This document shows, one piece after another, positions 47,149-54,139 of a DNA stretch of 64,000 nucleotides. The first letter of the stretch is position 1. Each line of letters opens with the position of its first letter. Source of the DNA: Volutella citrinella (taxonomy: Eukaryota > Ascomycota > Sordariomycetes > Hypocreales > Nectriaceae); NCBI GenBank assembly GCA_034401135.1, contig JAWZSP010000002.1, positions 4,030,001 to 4,094,000 of the forward strand, written 5' to 3'. A model generated the notes under the pieces. That model was not told the DNA's origin. It saw only the letters and a program-made list of their open reading frames with translations, and did not search any database. The position numbers and the translations under genes were made by a program.

Positions 47149-48273
47149 GTTTTGTCATTTCTGTGAGGCAAAAGCTTCTTTACATCAGCGCTACGGAGAT
47201 ATCCAAATAGCGATAGTGTATAAGATACTAGTAGTAGGCTTTTCTTTTTATCCAAAACCCCTGCTAGTGGGGTCCCCTTGGTTTAGATAAAACAATAGAT
47301 AAGGTCTCCTTATTAGCATTATGCGGCAGTGATGATAGTTTTGTTTTGTTATAGTATATAGGCAGTACTATCCCTTAACTTATATCTTACCCTTTTTAAG
47401 TATTATGATAGCCTTACTTACTACTTATACTACTAATACTATACTATATTATTATACTATACTAATACTTACTTATATACTTAGACTAACTTATTAAAAC
47501 TGAGCTTGTAATTATTTATTATTATATAAAAGGTTTTATTTTACTATACTCTAAGCATATTTTTATTTAGAGTTTTTTTATTTTTATTTTTAATTTATTT
47601 TTATTATAATTATTAATTAAAATATTATAAAAGTATTATAAGATTTATTATATATATATATACCTAATTTTATTATTATAGAAAAAAAAATAATTACTTT
47701 TTATAATTAATACTAAGCTTTTTATATATAATAGTGAATAGTTATATATAAAGGGAATCACTATAAGCCTTATAAAGAGGTAGCTTTCTATTCCTTTCTA
47801 ATTACTTATAGAGCTAAGCAGTTGTAGTATTAGTGAAGAATGTATAGTAGTTATAGAGCATAGGCCTTAGCTAGAGCGGAGCCTTTTTTAAGATCTTTAA
47901 AACTTTTAAAGATAGTACTTTTATTTAAGTAACCTTATTACTACACTTATAAGTACTCTTATATATATAAATAGATAGGTTTCTATTTATCCTTTATATA
48001 AAAGCATACTTTTATCTACTAAACGTCCTATTTTAACTTTATCTATAGGGATATTTGTTTATTTATAGTTTACTTAGAATACTGAGGTTTACCCTTGTTG
48101 TCCTTCTCCTATGTTTATTAGACATGGCGGTAAGATACCCTAGGGAGGGTATCCACCTAGTGGTAGGCCATAGTGCCGACCACCCCCTATAGTATATAGG
48201 CTATAAGAAGTAGCTGTCGCCCACTTCCTATCCTAAATGCAGAACTTCGTTCTTGCATCTACCTTTTCTTTTC
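47149..48273 (+). repeat. Repeat copy R1 (RIP-damaged), ending in unit 1 promoter core
   Basis: A 1125-base segment repeated at 48991-50115 with a constant offset of 1842 and no obvious length change. The left 950 bases are very AT-rich. Compared with the GC-rich copy at 51.42-51.78 kb, the differences are mostly C to T and G to A (for example GGTGGCTTTCCATTCC becomes GGTAGCTTTCTATTCC), as produced by RIP. The last 170 bases escape this and carry the promoter core. The left boundary falls exactly where F-box gene sequence begins. Confidence 0.8.
48109..48206 (+). promoter_or_regulatory. Unit 1 promoter core: covarying hairpin, 20-base inverted repeat, TATA
   Basis: The hairpin CTATGT/ACATGG (48109-48127, one wobble pair) is followed by the perfect inverted repeat GATACCCTAGGGAGGGTATC at 48134-48153. 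Next come an imperfect repeat around GGTAGGCCATAGTGCCGACC and a hairpin CCTATA-GTA-TATAGG at 48186-48200. TATAA is at 48202-48206. The same order recurs in units 2 and 3. Confidence 0.7.
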
Positions 48274-48990
48274 TCTTTCACGCATTCGCGTGATATCGCT
48301 GCGCAAGCGCACCTCCACCTCAGTCGGAGACCTCGACTATTATCGTCCATTCATCTTTTGCGAGGACTCGCTACCGCTCAGACACCGCTACCGCGGGTTT
48401 GTGTCTACCTACGCTATATGGGGCTGGACGCCCCACAAGACTGCTCTTCTTCTTTGCCTTCCGGCGGAGACACGTCGGTATATCGCTGCTGTGAAGCACG
48501 CACTCACTGAGAGAACATGGTTCTTTCTTGTCATAGCCCTCATGACGCTGGGTTCGATCCTAGCGTCTCGTCATACCATCGGTATCAGCTTCGCATGCAA
48601 GCCAGTGGAACGATTGATCCCAGTGTTGTACACTCTTCCCCGCCCCTCCTAGGTAAGGGAGCTTTGAGGTGGAAGCCTCCACCACGTAGTGTGTCTATCT
48701 CCTTTGTGTATTTTGAGGACGGAGTCGATCACGAGCGTAATCGCGAGTTCCGTTCCTACATTTCAGCGTATGCACGCTCATCATCATTCGACTACATCGA
48801 ATTACCACTGTACTCGGGACGACAGGTTTACATCTTGATCAATGGCGATCAAAAAGTTGCCTTGGCCGACTGGCCTTCTCTATTCCCAACATGGGTTCAA
48901 TGGGAAAACCCATCATCACGTTATATTCATCTTGCGGAGTGGGCACGCGAGCAAGTATATATTACTTTAAGTCTTATTAACTTTGCCCAG
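48274..48990 (+). repeat. Hairpin-dense segment H1 of unit 1
   Basis: About 0.7 kb of ordinary base composition packed with tight perfect inverted repeats. Examples (stem-loop-stem) are TCACGC-ATTC-GCGTGA (48278-48293), TGCGC-AA-GCGCA (48300-48311), GCGAG-GA-CTCGC (48360-48371), CCGC-TACC-GCGG inside AGACAC/GTGTCT (48380-48406) and TGGGGC-TGGAC-GCCCCA (48419-48435). Others are AGAAC-ATG-GTTCT (48512-48524), GACGCT/AGCGTC (48544-48567), ATACC-ATC-GGTAT (48573-48585), GGTGGA-AGCC-TCCACC (48668-48683), ATTCGA-CTACA-TCGAAT (48786-48802), TTGATC/GATCAA (48835-48852) and ATGGG-AAAA-CCCAT (48900-48913). Confidence 0.75.
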
Positions 48991-49029
48991 TTTTGTTATT
49001 TCTATAAGGCGAAAGCTTTTTTATATTAG
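48517..49029 (+). CDS. Possible ORF of unit 1 (170 codons), probably decayed
   Basis: Starts MVLSCHSPHDAGFDP and runs into repeat R2. Its C-terminal 35 codons are therefore encoded by RIP-damaged repeat DNA. The central part (SISFVYFEDGVDHERN, YIELPLYSGRQVYILINGDQ) alternates polar and hydrophobic residues like beta-sheet protein. It is not similar by eye to the ORFs of units 2 and 3. Two short upstream frames beginning with ATG lie between the TATA box and this ATG. I do not recognise the product and doubt it is expressed. Confidence 0.2.
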   Translation: MVLSCHSPHDAGFDPSVSSYHRYQLRMQASGTIDPSVVHSSPPLLGKGALRWKPPPRSVSISFVYFEDGVDHERNREFRSYISAYARSSSFDYIELPLYSGRQVYILINGDQKVALADWPSLFPTWVQWENPSSRYIHLAEWAREQVYITLSLINFAQFCYFYKAKAFLY

Positions 49030-50115
49030 CGCTACGGAGATATCTAAATAGTAATAGTATATAAGATACTAGCAGTAGGCTTTTCTTCTTATCTAAAACC
49101 CCTGCTAGTGGGGTCCCCTTAGTTTAGATGAAATAATAGATAAGGTCTCCTTATCAGTATTATACAGCAGTAATGATAGTTTTATTTTATTATAGTATAT
49201 AAGTAGTACTATCTCCTGACTTATATCTTACCTTTTTTAGGTATTATAATAGCCTTATTTACTACTTATACTATTAATACTATATTATATTATTATACTA
49301 TGCTAATACTTATCTATATACTTAAACTAACTTATTAAAATTAAGCTTGTAATTATTTATTATTATATAAGAGGTTTTATTTTATTATACTTTGAGCGTA
49401 CTTTTACTTAGAGTCTTTTTATTTTTATTTTTAATTTATTTTTATTATAATTATTAATTAAAATATTATAAAAGTATTATAAGATTTATTATATATATAT
49501 ATACCTAACTTTATTATTATAAAAAAAAAAATAATTACTTTTTATAATTAATACTAAGCTTTTTATATATAATAGTAAATAGTTATATATAAAGGGAATC
49601 ACTATAAACTTTATAAAGAGGCAGCTTTCTATTCCTTTCTAACTATTTATAAGGCTAAGCGGTCGTAGTATTAGCGGAGAATATATAGTAGTTATAAAGC
49701 ATAGGCCTTAGCTAGAGTAGAGCCTTCTCTAAGCTATTTAAAACTTTTAAATAAGGTATATACTATTTAGGTGGCGAATATACCTAAAGTTAAAGTATTA
49801 TTTTAAATTTAAATAGATAAGCTTCTATTTATTATATATATAAATAGTATATTTTGCCTGCAAAACGTCCCGCTTTAACTTTATTTATAGGGACGTTTGT
49901 TTATTTACGGTTTACCTAGAACACCAAGGTTTACTCTTATTATCTTTCTCCTATGTTTATTAGACATAGCGGTAAGATACCCTAGGGAGGGTATCCACCT
50001 GGTGGTAGGCCATAGTGCCGACCACCACCCCGTGGCACACGGGTATATAAGAAGGGTATTGCCCACCCTTCCTATATAAATAAAGAACTTGCCTTCTTCA
50101 TCTACCTTTTCTTTT
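48991..50115 (+). repeat. Repeat copy R2 (RIP-damaged), ending in unit 2 promoter core
   Basis: Second full copy of the 1125-base repeat, at a constant offset of 1842 from R1. The left 900 bases are even more AT-rich than R1. A conserved inverted repeat AAACGTCCC/GGGACGTTT survives at about 49863-49898. Confidence 0.8.
49951..50050 (+). promoter_or_regulatory. Unit 2 promoter core
   Basis: The hairpin CTATGT/ACATAG (49951-49969) is followed by the 20-base inverted repeat GATACCCTAGGGAGGGTATC (49976-49995), CCCGTG-GCA-CACGGG, and TATATAA at 50044-50050. A further small hairpin AAGAA/TTCTT lies at 50083-50098, just before the hairpin-dense segment. Confidence 0.75.
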
Positions 50116-51400
50116 GTGCGTACGCACGTATCACTCGACAAGTCGAGCTCCTTCGATAGGCAGAGCCTATCATTACGTTAGTCTATCCACGGGTACGTGT
50201 TTTCATCGGAGATCTTCGGCCTTGCCCGAGACTAATTCACTGGATAGTGTCCTTTCGTGCACGCGACGTGCACTCTCTTCCCTTGTGTGTCAACACTCTG
50301 GGGCTTCCACGCCCCACTCCTTTCGGAGCGAAGTCACGATTGTCGGGCCCATCGGCCCTCTTCTGCCAGGCTTGCTATATCGCATCTTCACTAGATGCCA
50401 CCGTGTCCAACACGGCATGCCTTCTCTTTTATCACTCACACCAGATGGTGTGCATTCTTTATTTGTAGTATCAGTCCGTACTGATGCTGCTATAGCAGCA
50501 CTTCAAGATCTAGAGGGTATTCTTACTCTCTGGCTTTGTCGTCGAGACGTATCCGTAGGTGCTCTTCCCTTGGGGGATCCTTCCCCTGCTAAGCAGGATG
50601 GCTTGTTTTCTACCATGGAAATGGTGATTGATACACAACCGGACATAGGCCGGGAGGAATTTCGTTGTCGACTTTCCTTTGTTCACCCGGTCGGCCGAGA
50701 CGCCGTGGAAGCATTTCTTCTTTACCATCTTACCTGTCTTCTGGGCCAAGGCCCTTTAGTTTTACTACACGATAACCCGGGGTGCGCTAGCAGTACCAAG
50801 GTATATACGACAAGGCATATGCGATGTCTAGTATCTTTCTTTGTTGACGCGGAAGCGGATCTTCAATGGGCGAAGCCCATCAATTCCTGTCGGTATTCGT
50901 TTGGGGCGGCACGCCTTTCAAGTACTTCCAATAGGCAAGGCCTTCTTACCACGTGAGTGTCCCCATAACCAGAGTAGTAACTCCGTCTCACGCTAGTGTG
51001 GAAATTACGAGATGACATTTAGTAGGTAGCTACCGTCTTATTTTTAAGTTCAAGTGACTCATAATGCGAATATGTCGCTTGTCTCATTCCAATAGTAATA
51101 GTTGATTTATTTCCTACTTCGATATCTTTTATTCTGCGAGGTGTTATATAGGTAGTGGAGACCGAGCAATCCATCTTGTTCGTGTCCACTCACAACACCG
51201 AGCATCCGTTTTTCACCACGTGGCTGATTTTTAACTACTTGGGTGCCTACAACACCATGACATCCTCACGATGCACGTAAACACGACATCTAGATAGCTT
51301 CATCTTTTTATAAATTAGATTCGTAGACATTTCATCTTGTAATCGTTTTATTATTATTTTTACTATTTTATGACCATGTGACTAAAAGTAAACCTCCAAG
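50116..51400 (+). repeat. Hairpin-dense segment H2 of unit 2
   Basis: More than twenty short perfect inverted repeats between 50116 and 50944. Stems of six or more pairs are GTGCGTACGCAC (50116-50127), CTCGAC-AA-GTCGAG (50134-50147), GATAGGC-AGA-GCCTATC (50155-50171), GTGCAC/GTGCAC (50257-50273) and TGGGGC/GCCCCA (50299-50316). Also GCATCT/AGATGC (50382-50398), CCGTGT-CCA-ACACGG (50401-50415), CACACC-AGAT-GGTGTG (50437-50452), ATCAGT-CCGT-ACTGAT (50470-50485), TGCTGCTATAGCAGCA (50485-50500) and ATGGGC-GAA-GCCCAT (50876-50890). From 50957 to 51400 the density drops and the sequence becomes a 3' flank without recognised features. Confidence 0.8.
50417..50956 (+). CDS. Possible ORF of unit 2 (179 codons)
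   Basis: The frame is open from 50114 to 50956, but its first ATG is at 50417. From there it encodes 179 residues starting MPSLLSLTPDGVHSLFVV. An ATG at 50395 in another frame would precede it. The peptide has alternating hydrophobic stretches (DLEGILTLWLCRRDVSVGALPL, DAVEAFLLYHLTCLLGQGPLVLL) and no known motif. Nearly every hairpin of the segment lies inside or just ahead of this frame. I do not recognise a family. Expression is uncertain, since the start is far (about 370 bases) from the TATA box. Confidence 0.3.
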   Translation: MPSLLSLTPDGVHSLFVVSVRTDAAIAALQDLEGILTLWLCRRDVSVGALPLGDPSPAKQDGLFSTMEMVIDTQPDIGREEFRCRLSFVHPVGRDAVEAFLLYHLTCLLGQGPLVLLHDNPGCASSTKVYTTRHMRCLVSFFVDAEADLQWAKPINSCRYSFGAARLSSTSNRQGLLTT

Positions 51401-51969
51401 CTTATCATACACTAGCACTAGAATAATAGCACACGAGAGTGGCGTTACGAGCCCCGCGGAGGGGTGGCTTTCCATTCCTTTCCAACCGCCTGTAGGGCCA
51501 AGCGGTCGCAGCGTCAGCGGAGAACGCGCAGTAGTCATAGAGCGTAGGCCTTGGCCGGAGCGGTGCACACGGCTTTGTCCAGCAAAATATTTTTTGGAAC
51601 GAGGTACTTTGCATCTTGGTGCAAACTACTATGAAAGCGATGTAGCTTTCTGGACATGAACAGATCCATTTCTGTTCACTCTTATACAAAACGACTCGTT
51701 TTGCACTCAAACGTCCCGCTTTAACTTTGTCTATAGGGACGTTTGTTCGTTTACGGTTCACCCAGAACACCGAGGTTTACCCTCGTTGTCCTTCCTCGTG
51801 TTCCGCGAACGCGATTGGTAAGATACCCTAGGGAGGGTATCCACCTAGTGGTAGGCCATAGTGCCGACCACCACCCCGTGGCACACGGGTATATAAGAAG
51901 GGTGTTGCCCACCCTTCCTACCTAAGATCAAGACTCGGTTCTTGCATCCTCCTCTTTCTTTTTTCTTTT
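51401..51969 (+). repeat. Repeat copy R3 (partial, not RIP-damaged), ending in unit 3 promoter core
   Basis: This copy matches the right half of R1 and R2 but keeps its C and G residues (GAGCCCCGCGGAGG, CAAGCGGTCGCAGCGTCAGCGG), so it shows the pre-RIP sequence. It is itself hairpin-rich: TTTGCA/TGCAAA (51608-51625), GAAAGC/GCTTTC (51633-51650), TGAACAGA/TCTGTTCA (51657-51678), CAAAACG-ACT-CGTTTTG (51687-51703) and AAACGTCCC/GGGACGTTT (51709-51744). Confidence 0.8.
51796..51896 (+). promoter_or_regulatory. Unit 3 promoter core
   Basis: The hairpin TCGTGTTC-CGC-GAACGCGA (51796-51814, one wobble) is followed by GATACCCTAGGGAGGGTATC (51822-51841), CCCGTG-GCA-CACGGG (51875-51889) and TATATAA (51890-51896). 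AAGGGTG/CACCCTT just downstream may mark the start of transcription. The first ATG after the TATA box is the start of the 276-codon ORF, about 180 bases downstream. Confidence 0.75.
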
Positions 51970-53274
51970 GTGCGTACGCACATATCACTGCACAAGTGCA
52001 GCTCTACCTCAGGCGGAGCCTTCGACGTCAGTCATCTTATACGATAGTATTTCCCCCCTCATTGTCGGTAGATAATCATGGCTCTTAGCCCAACAGCAAT
52101 GGACATTGCTTCCTCGAATGGAACTTCACCTTATAGCGTAGATACGCTATCCGATAATCCGACCATATTCACCCCCAGCGACAGCGGGCAGGAGGATCCT
52201 ACTCTTGGCTGGCAACCCTCTTTTGGTGTGGGCTCACCTTCTAGTCGTAGCGCCACGCTAGACTTTTGCGATAGCAATAGTGATAGGGACACGGAACAAC
52301 CACAGGAGTGGTGGTCACTGGATGGGATGGAATCGATCACTTGGAAACCATCTTCCACACTTCGGCTGCCGGAGTGGTCGACTGACTTGGTCTTTTCGTA
52401 TGAAATACGTGACGATCAGACACTTCACGGGAACCCCATTCGCTGTAACAGCGATCAATATTGGATAGCTATCCAATTTCGCTATGATAGTCATCAATCT
52501 TTGATGGATTTAATCCATCGGCGGTCTTTAAGCCCAACACATAGTTGCACGGTCTACACCTTCATCGAATCGATGGACTCGACGTATTTGCCCCACTGGG
52601 CACTAGTTTTCATCGGCACTTTCCAGAAGGGAAGGGTGGTATCCATCAGCGGAGTAGGCGCGTCACTAGACGGGCAGCTTCAACAATACTTGGGGATCCA
52701 ATCACTGTGTGGTATCTCCATTGCTATGCAATCCATTCAGGTTATACCCTGTGAGGAGTACCGGGCATGGTTATCTCATTATGAATTTGTTCTTTCTTCG
52801 CCATTTTCACGCTTCAATTTCGGGAGGAATGAGGAAGAAGCGGAACGAAGTGCTTATCACCTTACCGTGTGTTCTCGAATGCGGGATTTCCCGTCCTTTC
52901 AACATTAGTTGTTGTAGTAATTTGTCAGCGACTACTACTACCACCACCTTTCCCAATCGGGCACTCACGATGCCCTCACTACTACACTCCACCACTCACT
53001 CCCACCATGATGACAATGCGAGGTCATAATCTACACTAGACCAAGCATGCTTTTTGTTCATCTTAATTCATGGTTGGTCTCATTCTTGTCTCTGCGACCG
53101 AGCACTACACTTTTGCACTTCTTAGATAGTTTTTATTTTTTATTTTTTTATTTGTTTACAACACCAAGAAAACATCGTGACACATGTAATCGCATACTCT
53201 GAATAACCTCATTCGTACATTCGTAGAAATATTATTTAATTTTTTTCATCATTTTTGTAATAAACACCAAGCTT
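51970..53274 (+). repeat. Hairpin-dense segment H3 of unit 3
   Basis: Perfect inverted repeats continue through leader and ORF. They include GTGCGTACGCAC (51970-51981), CTGCAC-AA-GTGCAG (51988-52001), AGCAAT-GGAC-ATTGCT (52095-52110), ATAGCGTA-GA-TACGCTAT (52133-52150), TAGCG-CCA-CGCTA (52248-52260) and ACCAC-AGGA-GTGGT (52299-52312). Also CGTAT-GAA-ATACG (52397-52409), CGCTG-TAA-CAGCG (52441-52453), TTGGATAGCTATCCAA (52461-52476), CATCAA-TCT-TTGATG (52492-52506), GATGGATT-T-AATCCATC (52503-52519), CATCGA-A-TCGATG (52563-52575), TGCCC-CACT-GGGCA (52589-52602) and ATTGC-TAT-GCAAT (52720-52732). After 52909 the density falls. Confidence 0.8.
52078..52908 (+). CDS. ORF of unit 3 (276 residues), unknown protein
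   Basis: The ATG at 52078 is the first after the TATA box at 51890-51896, which leaves a leader of about 180 bases. The frame then stays open for 276 codons without an intron. The N-terminal 85 residues are polar (Ser, Thr, Asp, Pro rich). The rest alternates hydrophobic and polar residues, with Trp and Tyr at intervals (WKPSSTLRLPEW, QYWIAIQFRYD, LPHWALVFIGTFQKG, WLSHYEFVLSSPFSRF), which suggests a beta-rich fold. No signal peptide, membrane segment or known motif is seen. It sits in the only unit whose flanking repeat is not RIP-damaged, so it is the likeliest expressed member. I do not recognise a family. Confidence 0.5.
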   Translation: MALSPTAMDIASSNGTSPYSVDTLSDNPTIFTPSDSGQEDPTLGWQPSFGVGSPSSRSATLDFCDSNSDRDTEQPQEWWSLDGMESITWKPSSTLRLPEWSTDLVFSYEIRDDQTLHGNPIRCNSDQYWIAIQFRYDSHQSLMDLIHRRSLSPTHSCTVYTFIESMDSTYLPHWALVFIGTFQKGRVVSISGVGASLDGQLQQYLGIQSLCGISIAMQSIQVIPCEEYRAWLSHYEFVLSSPFSRFNFGRNEEEAERSAYHLTVCSRMRDFPSFQH

Positions 53275-53518
53275 GTAATACACGATAGTGAATAGTTCAA
53301 CACGAGAGTAAAGTTACGAGCCTCGCGGAGAGGCGGCTTTCCATTCCTTTTCCAGCCCCCGGCAGGGGCCGTAAAGACCCAGAGCGCCAGCGATGGGGAT
53401 GACGGTAGTCATAGAGCAAGGCCTTGGCCGCAGCGGAGCCTCCTCCAAGCTGTTCAAGTGTATTGTCCTTCTCCCATGTTCATTGGACATGGCGGTAAGA
53501 TACCCTAGGGAGGGTATG
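53275..53518 (+). repeat. Repeat copy R4, truncated inside the promoter core
   Basis: Matches R3 from the AAGCTTGTAATACACGATAG region to the inverted repeat (53499-53517). It then stops one base before that repeat ends and gives way to F-box gene sequence. It retains the upstream hairpin CCATGTTC-ATT-GGACATGG at 53474-53492. Part of the middle is missing relative to R3, giving a unit spacing of 1677 rather than about 1845. Confidence 0.75.
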
Positions 53519-53578
53519 AGGAGTCAGGTGTGACGTGATGGCTAGGATGATTTCGTGTGGGAGACAGTGCAGCAACAT
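53518..53578 (-). pseudogene. N-terminal F-box fragment of the split gene
   Basis: From the ATG at 53578-53576 the peptide reads MLLHCLPHEIILAITSHLTPH. This is the first helix pair of an F-box (LP.EIIL.I.SHLTP). Sequence then passes into the repeat at 53518, sharing the bases ATACCCTCCC with it, so a few more residues appear to continue. The strand and order fit the fragment at 45858-47148. Upstream to about 53.8 kb is its promoter. Confidence 0.6.
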
Positions 53579-54139
53579 GTTGGCTCGAGATTCGGGATGT
53601 GATGGAAAGAGAATTGAGCACCCGTCAGCAAGTTTTGTGACCCCGACAAGCTGGTCAGAACTGGCTGGTAGAGTATGCGGGTCTCGCAAAACTCGCACTC
53701 CATACCCAAAAGGGCTCTAACGAGGAGGCGCAGGCGAAAAGGTTGCCCAAAAGGGAAGGAAAGGTAATAACCGGCCAGAAGGTCCAGCAGAAGGAGCGTG
53801 TGTGCCAACAAGTTTTTACTCGTGGCTATCAAAGGTCGTGACTAGCTAGGAAGAAGGAAGGCACCAGGCTTCCTTCCCGTGAGGGAGGAGGTTGTCTACA
53901 GTGCGTATGCACCGTGTGTGGGGCTATCCACACGGAAGATCGCCGGGCTTTCACAGCGCAGGGTACAGATCTTTTAACCCGGCGCTGTGGGTTGTGATGA
54001 TGGTGGCGGGGGCCAAAATACCCTTCCAGATATAATAATTCGAACCACCAATGCTATATCTATGCTCCAACTTCCGATACTTTATCTATTTGTAGCTGTC
54101 TATCCTAGTAGAAAATCTCAATATCCCCACATTTCAGTC
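53579..54139. other. Intergenic region
   Basis: About 0.56 kb between the F-box start and the arrestin-like relic. No further feature recognised. Confidence 0.4.

Noticed and set aside
47149..50115. R1 and R2 as long terminal repeats of a retrotransposon with a 0.7 kb interior
   Set aside because: No TG...CA ends, primer-binding site, polypurine tract or target duplication was seen. Copies R3 and R4 continue the tandem pattern, which fits an array better.
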